Source: an uncultured Eubacteriales bacterium
GTDB lineage: Bacteria > Bacillota > Clostridia > Christensenellales > QALW01
Direction: 5' to 3'
DNA: 23,898 nt
Assembly (NCBI GenBank): GCA_900552055.1
Contig: URYI01000016.1
Location: forward strand, 1 to 23,898
Shown: piece after piece, positions 6,100-14,100 of the stretch
Layout of the letters: each line of letters begins with the position of its first letter
How positions within the stretch are numbered: position 1 is the first letter of the stretch
Position numbers and translations under genes: made by a program
Notes under the pieces: generated by a model
Seen by the model: only the letters and a program-made list of their open reading frames with translations
Told to the model about the DNA's origin: nothing
Database searches by the model: none

Positions 6100-6781
6100 T
6101 TGAACGTAATTGCAGTCAACGGCAGTCCCAGAAAAAAACGGTAATACCGCGGCGTTGTTAAAACAGGCGATGGATGGTGCAAAGAGCCAAGGAGCCGAAA
6201 CTCGCCGGATAGACCTCTATTCTCTGAACTATAAAGGCTGTATCAGCTGTTTTTATTGCAAACGCAAGGATAAATCTCATGGGATATGCGCTGTGAAGGA
6301 TGAGCTAACTTCGGTTCTTGCAGAACTCAAGGAAACGGACATCCTGCTTTTAGGCTCGCCCATTTACTATGACAACATCACTTCCGGCATGGCAGCTTTT
6401 TTGGAGAGGTTTCTATTCTCCAATTATATTTACAGCGAGGAAATTCCGACTGTATTCCCCAAAGTATTGCCCACCGGCTTCATATATGACATGAACATCA
6501 CCCGGGAGCAAGCGCAAAAGGTGCATCTGTATTCCAATTTGGAAAAATACCAGCGTTCTATTACGGAAGTGCTGGGGTGCAGGCCGGAGCTGCTGTATGC
6601 ATACAACACATGGCAGTTTAGCGATTATTCCAAATATGAATCCTCCATCTTTTCCGAATCGGAAAAAAGAAAGCAGAGAGAAGAACAGTTCCCGCTGGAT
6701 TGTCAGGCTGCCTATGATTTAGGTGCAAAGCTGGTAAGACAGGTACAGGAGATGAAACAGCGAGGAGGTAACAATCAATGA
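6100..6781 (+). pseudogene. Second flavodoxin-fold NAD(P)H oxidoreductase, frameshifted
   Basis: TTG at 6100 follows a GAGGAGGG site and starts LNVIAVNGSPRK, the FMN-phosphate loop. Seven A at 6132-6138 put the frame into a stop right after RKKR. With six A it reads SPRKNGNTAALLKQAMDGA and stays open to TGA at 6779-6781, about 226 aa. The rest is a normal family member: CISCFYCKRKDKSHGIC cysteine cluster, GSPIYYDNITSGMAAFLER. The break removes the flavin loop from the downstream frame, so the product should be inactive. Its end overlaps the next start (ATGA). It is paralogous to the intact gene at 5519-6097. Confidence 0.88.
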
Positions 6782-7767
6782 AACAGAAATGGGTTTCGAT
6801 TTTGATTTCCGGACTTTTGCTTATTGGCAGTTTGACCGGATGTAATAACGGCGATGTCACTTCTTCTGGAACGGAAGGCAACTCCCCATCTTCAACAACA
6901 ACGGATACCTCATCTTCGGAAAATGAAAACTCCGGCTAAGAAACATCCGCCCCTGTCTTTGACTTTGAAAGCAGGACGGTCATGCTGAACAGCGGATATG
7001 AAATGCCCATCGCAGGTCTTGGCACTTATGCCCTTTCCGACGAAGAATGTTATAACTCTGTCACCGCTTTGTTGGAAGCCGGCGGGCGGCTCATTGACAC
7101 CGCATCTTACTATGGCAACGAGGAAGCCGTTGGCCGGGCCATCCGGGACAGCGATGTACCGAGGGAAGAAATCTTCGTCACTACAAAACTTTATCCCACA
7201 GAATTTGACGACCCGGAAGCGGCCATTGAGGGCTGCTTAGAACGCCTTGACATCGGATATATTGACCTGATGCTCCTGCATCACCCCGGTTCAGGAGATG
7301 TGGAGGCATACCATGCGATGGAACAGGCAGTGGCAGATGGGAAAATCCGCTCCATCGGGCTGTCCAACTGGTACATTGAGGAATTAGAGGAATTTCTGCC
7401 CCAAGTTAATATCACGCCTGCTGTGGTGCAGAATGAGATTCACCCCTACTATCAGGAGCAGGAGGTAGTTCCCTATATTCAAGACTTGGGTATCGTGGTA
7501 AACGGCTAGTCTCCCTTTGGTGGCAGAGGGCACACCAGCGAGCTGTTTGCAGACGAGGTTATTTCCGCCATCGCAGCAGATCATGGCGTGACTTCGGCGC
7601 AGGTGATCCTTCGGTGGAATTTACAGCGGGGTGTGCTCGTAAATCCGGGTTCCAGCAATCCAGATCACATTCGGGAAAACTTAGATGTTTTTGGTTTTGA
7701 GTTGACCGACGAGGAAATGGCTCAGATCGCAGAACTGGAAAGAGGTGAAAAGCATGAGTGGTATTGA
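6778..7767 (+). pseudogene. Lipoprotein aldo/keto reductase, two stop codons
   Basis: ATG at 6778 follows GAGGAGG and opens a lipoprotein signal: MKQKWVSILISGLLLIGSL, then the lipobox LTGC, then a Ser/Thr-rich tether. A TAA at 6937-6939 ends it. In the same frame an aldo/keto reductase follows: LNSGYEMPIAGLGTYAL, catalytic-type LIDTASYYGNE, TTKLYP and LLHHPG, then QNEIHPYYQ. A TAG at 7507-7509 replaces the Trp found at the matching place in the next gene (VQGWYPLGGRG). The domain then continues to GSSNPDHIREN and TGA at 7765. Aldo/keto reductases are normally cytosolic NADPH enzymes, so a lipid-anchored one is unusual; NADPH supply outside the cell would be a problem. It overlaps both neighbours. 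Confidence 0.87.
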
Positions 7768-8591
7768 CTTGAAAAATGGAAAGAACGGTTCTGCCCCTGT
7801 GATACGATTAAACAGCGGATACAATCTGCCGGTGGTAGGTCTTGGCACCTATGCCTTGCATGGGAATACCTGCACAAACGCAGTGATTTCAGCCATAAAA
7901 AGTGGATACCGCCTGATTGGCACTGCGTCTTTTCTATGGAAATGAGCGGGAGGTGGGCGAAGGCGTCCGCCAATCCGGTGTGGAGCGGGAAGAAATCTTT
8001 GTGCAGACCAAGCTGTATCCGAACCAGTATATCCATGCAGCCAAAGCCATTGACGAAGCGCTGAAGAAGCTGGACATCGGCTACATTGACATGATGCTCC
8101 TGCACCATCCGGCCTCAAACGATGTGGCGGCATACAAAGCCATCGAAAAAGCCATACAGGATGGCAAAGTGCGCACTGCCGGTATCTCCTGCTACTACAT
8201 TCGTGAGACGGATTCTTTTCTGCCGAAGGTTTCCGTAAAACCGGCTCTGATTCAGAATGAAATTCACCCGTACTATCAGGACAGCCCGGTGGTGGAGCAT
8301 ATTCAGAACAAGGGGATTGTTGTTCAGGGCTGGTACCCGCTGGGCGGGCGGGGTTACACCGGGGCAATACTGAATAATCCCGTACTGCGGGAGATTGCAG
8401 AAAACCACGGAAAATCCGTGGCCCAGGTGATTCTCCGCTGGGATTTACAAAGAGGCGTGGCAGTCATTCCCGGTTCCAGCAACCCGGAACATATCAGAGA
8501 AAACATTTCCATTTTTGACTTTGAACTGTCAAGGGAAGAAAAGGAGCAGATTGCCGCATTAGAGAAGCACGAAAAGCACGATTGGTATTAA
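7754..8591 (+). pseudogene. Cytosolic-type aldo/keto reductase, frameshifted, catalytic Asp lost
   Basis: ATG at 7754 overlaps the end of the preceding reductase and follows GAAAGAGG. The frame reads MSGIDLKNGKNG..NSGYNLPVVGLGTYAL, then an extra T in the run 7930-7933 shifts it: the expected TASFYGNE becomes TASFLWK-stop. The other frame continues from FYGNEREVGEG to TAA at 8589, with QTKLYP, LLHHPA, VQGWYPLGGRG and GSSNPEHIREN, giving about 279 aa if repaired. The segment LIGTASF has Gly where the catalytic-tetrad Asp (LIDTAS in the previous gene) belongs, a second lesion. No signal peptide is present. It is a close paralogue of the lipoprotein reductase upstream and the last gene of the operon. 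Confidence 0.88.
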
Positions 8592-8678
8592 GGAGCTGGC
8601 ATACATTTTTTCAATCCGCACAAATAAAATAGTATTCCCAACTCTCTGAAAAATATTCAAAAACTTATTCAGTAAGCA

Positions 8679-8708
8679 TTGACAAACAGTTGTTCTATCA
8701 AGTATAAT
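8679..8708 (+). promoter_or_regulatory. Strong promoter of the mobilization region
   Basis: Perfect TTGACA (8679-8684) and perfect TATAAT (8703-8708) are 18 nt apart. The first gene downstream starts only at 9378, which leaves a transcribed leader of about 660 nt. Confidence 0.75.
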
Positions 8709-8714
8709 AAAATA

Positions 8715-9360
8715 TTCTCAAGAGAGTGACAACTGAATAGCATTCTTCACAGATTTAGGAATGACGGCTGAGAGCCGGACAACGCCTGCGGTATGCTAAG
8801 AGAAAATGCCGCCGCTTCTGAAACTGCTTTGGACTGTCGGCAGTCAGAAAAGTGTAAAGGACAGTTTCGACTTTGAATTTCAAAGCCGGTTACATGAATG
8901 TAAAGCCACCACCGCAAGGGACAAGTCTATCCTTTTGCGGGAAGTCGGTACGCATTTGTGTGCCGGCTATTTTTGTTGCCCGAAAGCCGGTTAAAACTGA
9001 ATGACCGGCTGAATGGAATATGACCGTGCGATGATCTCCCTTTGATGGGAGCGAGCACAGCAACGCTGCGGTGAGACTCCGGGGCAGGGATAGAAAAACG
9101 ACATTCAGACAGACCGGCGAAAAACAAAATTTTCGGGAGCCCCGAAAAGTCGCAAGCCTTTTTGGGGAGAGGAGGAGCAGCGGAATGAATGAGTTTTCGT
9201 GCCTGCACGGAAACGAATGATATGCAGCTTGTGACGACGATGTCCACAGGGATAGCGAGCATCGGATTGTGACCCCCACAATCCCAATCCGAACCCTAAA
9301 GGGATGCGGATTGACTCAGGGGAAATCCCCTGAATACCCCCTTACTAAGCTAAAACACAA
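8715..9360 (+). other. Long structured leader upstream of mobC
   Basis: No convincing gene is seen in this 650-nt stretch; a 62-codon frame at 8806 lacks a clear ribosome binding site. It holds a series of short perfect hairpins: CGGCT-GAG-AGCCG (8765-8777), GACTG-TCGG-CAGTC (8832-8845), CTTTGAA-T-TTCAAAG (8871-8885), TTACAT-GA-ATGTAA (8890-8903), CTCCC..GGGAG (9036-9051) and TTTTCGGG-AGC-CCCGAAAA (9130-9148). Two more lie in the oriT-like part. It may be a regulatory leader RNA, a noncoding RNA of the element, or part of the transfer origin. Confidence 0.5.
9264..9355 (+). other. Candidate origin of transfer (oriT)
   Basis: Two perfect inverted repeats lie directly before the mobC-relaxase pair: GGATTGTG-ACCCC-CACAATCC (9264-9284) and TCAGGGGA-AA-TCCCCTGA (9316-9333). 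They are followed by ACCCCCTTACTAAGC. Transfer origins of MOBP elements usually sit just upstream of mobC and carry inverted repeats beside the nick site. The nick site itself was not identified. Confidence 0.45.
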
Positions 9361-9377
9361 GAATGGAGATGATATTT

Positions 9378-9671
9378 TTGAATAAAGAAAGCAATCGAAA
9401 AGTGCGTATCAAGGTACGCTTATCCGAAGAAGAACACGAAAAACTGAAACGCTGTGCAGCAGCGTGCGGGCTGTCTCAATCGGCATTGATCCGTCAGCTT
9501 TGCAAAGGCAAAGCGCCCAAACCACAGCCTAAAAAAGAGTTTTGGGAACTGTTAAATGCCCTCTATGATGTTCACAACAGCTTTCAAGAATGTAGCAAAT
9601 ACGAGCCGTCTGCACTTGAAATATGTAAAGAAATCGAGTGCTTAATACTCGATTTACAGGAGGCGGGATAA
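9378..9671 (+). CDS. mobC: MobC-like relaxosome accessory protein
   Basis: The protein has about 97 aa. I prefer TTG at 9378 because GGAG sits 9 nt upstream; an ATG at 9363 has no site before it. NRKVRIKVRLSEEEHEKLK followed by CAAACGLSQSALIRQLCKG is the ribbon-helix-helix pattern of plasmid MobC/relaxosome proteins, a beta strand with two helices. It would bind oriT DNA and help the relaxase nick. The C-terminal half (about 55-97) is helical with Cys and Glu and has no known motif. Its TAA overlaps the relaxase ATG (TAATG), indicating translational coupling. Confidence 0.82.
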   Translation: MNKESNRKVRIKVRLSEEEHEKLKRCAAACGLSQSALIRQLCKGKAPKPQPKKEFWELLNALYDVHNSFQECSKYEPSALEICKEIECLILDLQEAG

Positions 9672-11023
9672 TGGCAACGACAAGTTTATGGCATATCGAG
9701 GGCAGGCTGAAAGACCTGATTGCCTATGTTGAAAATCCCGAAAAGACAAGAGCAGAGAACCCGAACTTACAGCCGTTGTGGGATGTGTTTTCCTATGTCA
9801 GCCGCCCTGAAGCGACTGAACAGGGCGAGTATGTTTCCGCTGTCAACTGCCTCAAAGAGATTGCCTTGCAGCAGATGATTTTAACGAAAAAGCAGTACGG
9901 CAAAGAGAATGGATATATCGCCTGGCATGGTTATCAAAGCTTCAAGCCCGGCGAAGTCACACCCGAACAGGCACATAAAATCGGATTGCAGTTGGCAAAG
10001 GAAATGTGGGGAGATCGCTTTCAGATCATCGTCACTACCCACCTTGATAAAGACCATCTGCACAATCATTTTTGCTTTAACTCAGTTTCCTTTCTTGACG
10101 GGAAGAAATACAACTATTCCAAATCAGAGCAGAGAAAACTCCGCGAGGTATCCGACCGGATCTGCCGGGAACACGGCTTATCGGTTATTGAAAATCCCCA
10201 TAGAGCGCCGTCAAGGCAGGTATGGCTGGATGAGAAAAGCGGCAAGCCTACAAGGTACAATGTCTACCGGGAAGATGTAAAAGAAGCCATCAATTTCAGC
10301 CGCCGTCCCTACTATATGGAGGAGTATTTGCGGCGAAAAGGATATATTACCGACTTTACCGGCAGGCATTGGAAGATACGATTGCCGCAGTATGAGCATT
10401 TCACAAGGCTGGATACGCTGGATGAAAGATGGACGCCCGAAAATATCCAAAGGACAATGGGCGCTTACGCTTCCTTCGGAAACCGAAGGGCGTTGGTCAC
10501 CTATCCGCCTCAAATGCCGCAGAGCCTGCGGGACTGGTTTCAGCCTTTTCAAAAGACAAGTCATATCTATCGGTTGTATCTGCACTATCTGTTAGGCGTC
10601 CTGCCGAAGAAAACCACCTACCGCCCCACAAGTTCCTATCTCAAAGAGGATTTAAAAAAGCTGGAGGAACTGTCCAATCAGGTGCGATATATGAGCAAAT
10701 ACGGCATTGAAACCTTTGACGATCTGTATGCGGACAGGGATAGATTACAAGGTGAAATGGATAAGCTGATTGCCTGCCGCACCAAGCTGCAAAACAAAAT
10801 TCGCAGGGCATCACCAGCCGAAAAAGAAACCTTGCGGCAGGAAAAGTCAGGCGTTACGGAGAGGATAACAGAACTGCGAAAACAACTGAAACTGAACAAG
10901 GGCATTGAGGAACGGTCGGTCAAAATTCAGGAGAAAACTGACCTGCTTTATGCCAATGAATACAAGGCGAAAGAAGCCGAACAGAACAGAAAATCACAGA
11001 GAAAGGAGCAACGGGAACGATGA
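9671..11023 (+). CDS. MOBP-type relaxase (mobilization nuclease)
   Basis: The protein has 450 aa. ATG at 9671 follows AGGAGG and overlaps the mobC stop. The N-terminus LKDLIAYVENPEKT carries the likely catalytic Tyr of VirD2/MobA-like relaxases (Y19). HLDKDHLHNHFCFNSV at residues 124-139 is the metal-binding His motif. This domain (1 to about 190) nicks oriT and stays covalently bound to the transferred strand. The rest is a charged, coiled-coil-like region (about 330-450) rich in Lys, Glu and Arg. It is full length with no lesion. It overlaps the next gene by 4 nt (ATGA). With mobC and recombinase but no secretion genes, it makes the element mobilizable rather than self-transmissible. Confidence 0.92.
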   Translation: MATTSLWHIEGRLKDLIAYVENPEKTRAENPNLQPLWDVFSYVSRPEATEQGEYVSAVNCLKEIALQQMILTKKQYGKENGYIAWHGYQSFKPGEVTPEQAHKIGLQLAKEMWGDRFQIIVTTHLDKDHLHNHFCFNSVSFLDGKKYNYSKSEQRKLREVSDRICREHGLSVIENPHRAPSRQVWLDEKSGKPTRYNVYREDVKEAINFSRRPYYMEEYLRRKGYITDFTGRHWKIRLPQYEHFTRLDTLDERWTPENIQRTMGAYASFGNRRALVTYPPQMPQSLRDWFQPFQKTSHIYRLYLHYLLGVLPKKTTYRPTSSYLKEDLKKLEELSNQVRYMSKYGIETFDDLYADRDRLQGEMDKLIACRTKLQNKIRRASPAEKETLRQEKSGVTERITELRKQLKLNKGIEERSVKIQEKTDLLYANEYKAKEAEQNRKSQRKEQRER

Positions 11024-11295
11024 CAGACAATATCCTTTACCTTGATGAGCAGGGCTACCCCTGCGACGATTACAGAGATATTCACGAAGCGATTGACAAA
11101 ACGACAAAAATGCTTATGTCCATGACAAAAGAAGAACGCATAGACTGGTTTCACAAAAGCAGGTATCCGTATCCCATCAACTTTGATATGGAAATCGGCA
11201 ATACGGTCTACTCCGTATCCAGCCATTTCAACAAAGCCGCAAACGAGAGCTTGCAGGAGAAAGCACAGAGGATTATCTTAAACAAGCTGTATTAA
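11020..11295 (+). CDS. Small mobile-element protein of unknown function
   Basis: The protein has 91 aa and starts MTDNILYLDEQGYPCDDYRD. ATG at 11020 overlaps the relaxase stop and a GAAAGGAG site lies in the relaxase 3' end, so the pair is translationally coupled. The protein is acidic in its N-terminal half and has no membrane segment or recognised domain. Its place between relaxase and recombinase suggests a role in transfer or excision, similar in position to small accessory genes of Tn4451-type elements, but I cannot assign it to a named family. Confidence 0.75.
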   Translation: MTDNILYLDEQGYPCDDYRDIHEAIDKTTKMLMSMTKEERIDWFHKSRYPYPINFDMEIGNTVYSVSSHFNKAANESLQEKAQRIILNKLY

Positions 11296-11305
11296 TCAAA
11301 ATTAT

Positions 11306-11374
11306 CGCTTTAAAGCGTTGAAGTTCAGCGGCAGATATGATATGATAAGTACACCTACAAATCCTATCATATCT
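11306..11374 (+). promoter_or_regulatory. Recombinase promoter with overlapping inverted repeat
   Basis: TTGAAG (11318-11323), a 17-nt spacer and TATGAT (11341-11346) form a plausible promoter. A perfect 10-bp inverted repeat, AGATATGATA (11333-11342) and TATCATATCT (11365-11374), straddles the -10 and start region. A palindrome CGCTTTAAAGCG (11306-11317) abuts the -35. The layout suggests repressor control or autoregulation of the recombinase. Confidence 0.5.
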
Positions 11375-11393
11375 GGCTGCGGAAAGGAGAATT

Positions 11394-13073
11394 ATGAACA
11401 CAAAACAGTCAGATAAACGAATTACCGCCCTATATGCAAGGCTTTCCCGTGACGATGAGAAAGAAGGAGTATCGGGCAGTATTCAAAATCAAAAAGTCAT
11501 TCTTGAAAAGTTCGCAAAGGACAATAAGCTGCCGAATCCCCGCTTCTTCTATGACGATGGATTCTCAGGTGTAACCTTTACAAGACCGGCGTTCATGGAG
11601 ATTATGGAGCTTGCCGAACAGGGCTTAATAGGAACTATCGTGGTCAAGGACCATTCCCGGCTTGGCAGAAACCGTCTCGTTGTCGGTCAGCTTTTGGAGG
11701 AAGATTTTGTCCGTTTGGATATCCGATATATCGCCATTATGGACAACATCGACACGGCAAAGGGTATCAGCGATCTTGTACCGATGCAGGATTTATTCAA
11801 CGAATGGCACGCAAAGAACACCAGCGATAAGGTGCGCAAGGTCATGCAAAGCAAGGGTATGTCGGGCAAACCGCTGACTACAAATCCGCCTTTTGGGTAT
11901 ATGAAAAGTCCTGATAACAAAGACGAATGGATTGTGGACGAGCCTGCCGCAAAGGTTGTCAGGAAAATCTTTGACTTGTGTGTTTCGGGACTCGGGCCGA
12001 CGCAGATCGCCAAACGCCTGAAAGCAGAAAAGGTCTTAACTCCTACGGAGTATTGGAACAGTATCGGAAGAAAGTGCAGTAAACCGCCCGCCATTGCGTA
12101 TGGCTGGGTTGCAGATACTGTATCGGGCATTCTTGATAAGCAGGAATACTGCGGTGATACCGTCAACTTTCGAACTTACCGCAAGTCTTTCAAGATGAAG
12201 AAAAAGCTCGATAAACCGAAAGACGAATGGAAAATATTTCAGAATACCCACCCTGCAATCATTGACCGGGAAACCTTTGCACTGGTGCAGGAACTACGCC
12301 AGCACCGCTGCAGACCTGCTAAAAGCGGGATCGTCAGTATGTTTTCGGGACTGCTCTATTGTGCCGACTGCGGAGAAAAACTGTATTACAGCGTAACCAA
12401 TAACTACAAGCGGGAGCAAGCCTATTTCTTCTGCTCAGCCTACCGCAAAAATTCTGATGTATGCTCTGCCCACTATATCCGTGAAAAAGTCGTGGAGCAG
12501 CTTGTGCTTGAGAGTATGCAGAGGGTACTGTGGTATGTGCAGAGCTACGAAAAGCTATTCGCACAAAGGCAGTTGGCGGAATTTGGCGAGAAGCAAAAGA
12601 AAGAGCTTGCTGAAAAGCGCAGGGAGCTTGATAAGGCAAAGCTGCGTGTTCGAGAGATTGACGGAGTTATCCAAAAGCTCTATGAGGACAACCCAATGGG
12701 TAAAATTAGCGATGAGCGATTTGCTACGATGTCAATGTCCCTTGAAAATGAGCAGAGCGAGTTGAAAGACCGTATTCCTGCTTTGGAAGATGAGCTTGAA
12801 AATGTGAAAATCAAAACTGAAGGCTTGCAGCGGTTTATCGACAAAGCAAAACAGGTTACCCGTCCCAACACCCTCACGCCCGAACTGGTACACGAATTTA
12901 TTGAAAAAATCGTGGTGTCCGCACCCGAATACAAAGACGGTAAGCGCTGTCAGGAGGTTGCAATCTACTACAACGGCGTTGGTATCGTCAGAGAGCCGAC
13001 AGCAGAAGAAATGGAAGAATACTTCCAAGAACACATCAGCAAAAAGCCTTTCTTAAAGGCAAAAACGGCATAG
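11394..13073 (+). CDS. tnpX: Large serine recombinase, TnpX-like
   Basis: The protein has 559 aa. ATG at 11394 follows AAAGGAG. The resolvase domain (about 10-160) has ALYARLSRDDE with catalytic Ser18, and the DHSRLGRN motif. The recombinase domain (about 175-290) has the NPPFGY and TQIAKRLK segments. A zinc-ribbon-type segment, CADCGEKLYY then CSAYRKNSDVCSAHYI, lies at about 325-365, then a long coiled coil (about 390-490). The C-terminal tail VHEFIEKIVV is like that of TnpX-class enzymes. Such proteins excise and insert Tn4451-family elements through a circular form without a separate excisionase. It is intact, so the element may still move. It lies at the right end of the element, with a strong terminator 50 nt downstream. 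Confidence 0.93.
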   Translation: MNTKQSDKRITALYARLSRDDEKEGVSGSIQNQKVILEKFAKDNKLPNPRFFYDDGFSGVTFTRPAFMEIMELAEQGLIGTIVVKDHSRLGRNRLVVGQLLEEDFVRLDIRYIAIMDNIDTAKGISDLVPMQDLFNEWHAKNTSDKVRKVMQSKGMSGKPLTTNPPFGYMKSPDNKDEWIVDEPAAKVVRKIFDLCVSGLGPTQIAKRLKAEKVLTPTEYWNSIGRKCSKPPAIAYGWVADTVSGILDKQEYCGDTVNFRTYRKSFKMKKKLDKPKDEWKIFQNTHPAIIDRETFALVQELRQHRCRPAKSGIVSMFSGLLYCADCGEKLYYSVTNNYKREQAYFFCSAYRKNSDVCSAHYIREKVVEQLVLESMQRVLWYVQSYEKLFAQRQLAEFGEKQKKELAEKRRELDKAKLRVREIDGVIQKLYEDNPMGKISDERFATMSMSLENEQSELKDRIPALEDELENVKIKTEGLQRFIDKAKQVTRPNTLTPELVHEFIEKIVVSAPEYKDGKRCQEVAIYYNGVGIVREPTAEEMEEYFQEHISKKPFLKAKTA

Positions 13074-13123
13074 CCAATGGCTACATCGTATTCACACAAC
13101 AATATTTCATTGAGATACAAAAG

Positions 13124-13170
13124 CCGCTTGGGGCACCTTCCTTACGGAGGGTGCCCCAAGCGGGGCATTT
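13124..13170. terminator. Strong hairpin terminator after the recombinase
   Basis: The 18-nt arms 13124-13141 and 13146-13163 pair almost perfectly (one G-U) around a TTAC loop, followed by GGCATTTT. Plus strand As before the stem (13118-13122) would serve as a T-run for minus-strand transcripts. It lies at or just beyond the right end of the element and isolates it from the host gene downstream. Confidence 0.75.
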
Positions 13171-13254
13171 TCTCACCTTATCCATATGCCGCGCGTAATT
13201 ATCCTATTGTTAAAATAATTAGCTTGCCGGCAGACGGTTTAAAGACGAAATATA

Positions 13255-13283
13255 ATGACAGTTGGTGCAAAGAGGCGTATAAT
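13255..13283 (+). promoter_or_regulatory. Promoter of the GNAT gene
   Basis: ATGACA (13255-13260), a 17-nt spacer and a perfect TATAAT (13278-13283) are present. It overlaps the 5' end of the longer open frame, so translation should begin at 13315 instead. Confidence 0.55.
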
Positions 13284-13314
13284 GGTGGCCGTAAGAATGA
13301 GAGGGATGCAAAAT

Positions 13315-14100
13315 ATGACTAATCAGGAAATTTGGGAGATTGCATTTAAGCAGTCTGCGTATGACTGCAGCTGCCGCCCGGAGGATTTTCTGCAAAAAGA
13401 AAACAAGGTGGTGCTGGCGGGTTCGGATAACAGGGCGCGGGCTTATCTGCCTAAGCCGCTGGAATGCGATTTGGTATCCTATGGCAGTAATATCGTAGCG
13501 TCGGTTAAAGCAGAACTGATGGAAGAAATTTCTGATTATATAAACAGCTGTCCTGCCGAGCATTGTTTTGAAACGCCCAATATATATGTGCTGAATGATC
13601 GCCTCGCGCCGTACAATCTTAAGGTCTGCTTTATGGCTGAATACTTTTTGCCTGATATGGAGCGGCTTAAGGCGCTGCCCTGCCCGTGGCCGTTAAAACT
13701 GCTTTACCCGCAGGATTTTAAAGATTTATATAACGGCCAATGGAGCAATGCGCTTTGCCTGGAGCGGAAGGAGAGAGACGTTCTGGCGGTAGGCGCGTAT
13801 AAAGACGGCCGGCTCATAGGTCTGGCCGGCGCTTCGGCGGACTGCGCGGAAATGTACCAGATAGGCATAGATGTATTGCCTGAGTTTAGGCATCAGGGGG
13901 TTGCTTCCGCGCTTATAAGCCGTTTGGCGGTGGAAATTGCAGGAATGGGCAAAGTGCCGTTTTACTGCGCAGCCTGGGCGAATATCAAATCGGTGCGGAG
14001 CGCTATCAAATGCGGCTTTAAGCCGGCCTGGGCTGAAATGACCGCGCGCCGGCCGGAATTTATAAATTCTTTGTATCTGAAGCAGCCAAAGGGGGATTGA
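13315..14100 (+). CDS. GNAT-family N-acetyltransferase
   Basis: The protein has 261 aa from ATG 13315 (MTNQEIWEIAFKQSAYDCSC). A longer frame to 13255 covers the promoter and is rejected. The C-terminal third is a GNAT fold: AVGAYKDGRLIGLAGAS, then the acetyl-CoA loop QIGIDVLPEFRHQGVASAL at about 180-200, and ANIKSVRSAIKCGFKPAW near the end. The N-terminal two thirds resembles the extension of stand-alone acetyltransferases of Clostridia, with several Cys and no named domain. The acceptor is unknown. It is a host gene just right of the mobile element, monocistronic by its own promoter and a long downstream gap. Confidence 0.85.
   Translation: MTNQEIWEIAFKQSAYDCSCRPEDFLQKENKVVLAGSDNRARAYLPKPLECDLVSYGSNIVASVKAELMEEISDYINSCPAEHCFETPNIYVLNDRLAPYNLKVCFMAEYFLPDMERLKALPCPWPLKLLYPQDFKDLYNGQWSNALCLERKERDVLAVGAYKDGRLIGLAGASADCAEMYQIGIDVLPEFRHQGVASALISRLAVEIAGMGKVPFYCAAWANIKSVRSAIKCGFKPAWAEMTARRPEFINSLYLKQPKGD

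Larger units (their letters stand above)
2150..13121 (+). mobile_element. Integrated mobilizable element (Tn4451-like, serine recombinase)
   Basis: An element of about 11 kb lies between host tRNA-Val and a host GNAT gene. It carries tnpV at the left, cargo (LysR plus redox operon), then oriT-like sequence, mobC, a MOBP relaxase, a small gene and a TnpX-like large serine recombinase at the right. It has no conjugation machinery, so transfer would need a helper. TnpX-type elements have only a GA dinucleotide core, so ends are hard to place. An imperfect match, GAGATGCGAA (2150-2159) against GAGATACAAA (13112-13121), is a weak candidate for the ends. The element uses mostly ATC/ATT for Ile, while host genes to its right use ATA heavily, which supports foreign origin. 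Confidence 0.65.

Noticed and set aside
4627..7509. Recoding of TAG (amber suppression) to explain the broken operon
   Set aside because: Indels and a TAA also break these genes, the two TAG sites would need different residues (Gln and Trp), and the intact tnpX ends normally in TAG.
8806..8994. 62-codon frame in the mob leader
   Set aside because: It lacks a good ribosome binding site and is crossed by several perfect hairpins. It is better read as structured leader, though a translated leader peptide cannot be excluded.
8927..9279. Minus-strand frames of 111 and 129 aa in the mob leader
   Set aside because: They have no ribosome binding site or recognisable domain, and the signals around them (promoter, hairpins, mobC) all point to the plus strand.
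13077..13322. 81-aa frame after the recombinase
   Set aside because: It runs through the terminator hairpin and the GNAT promoter and has no ribosome binding site.
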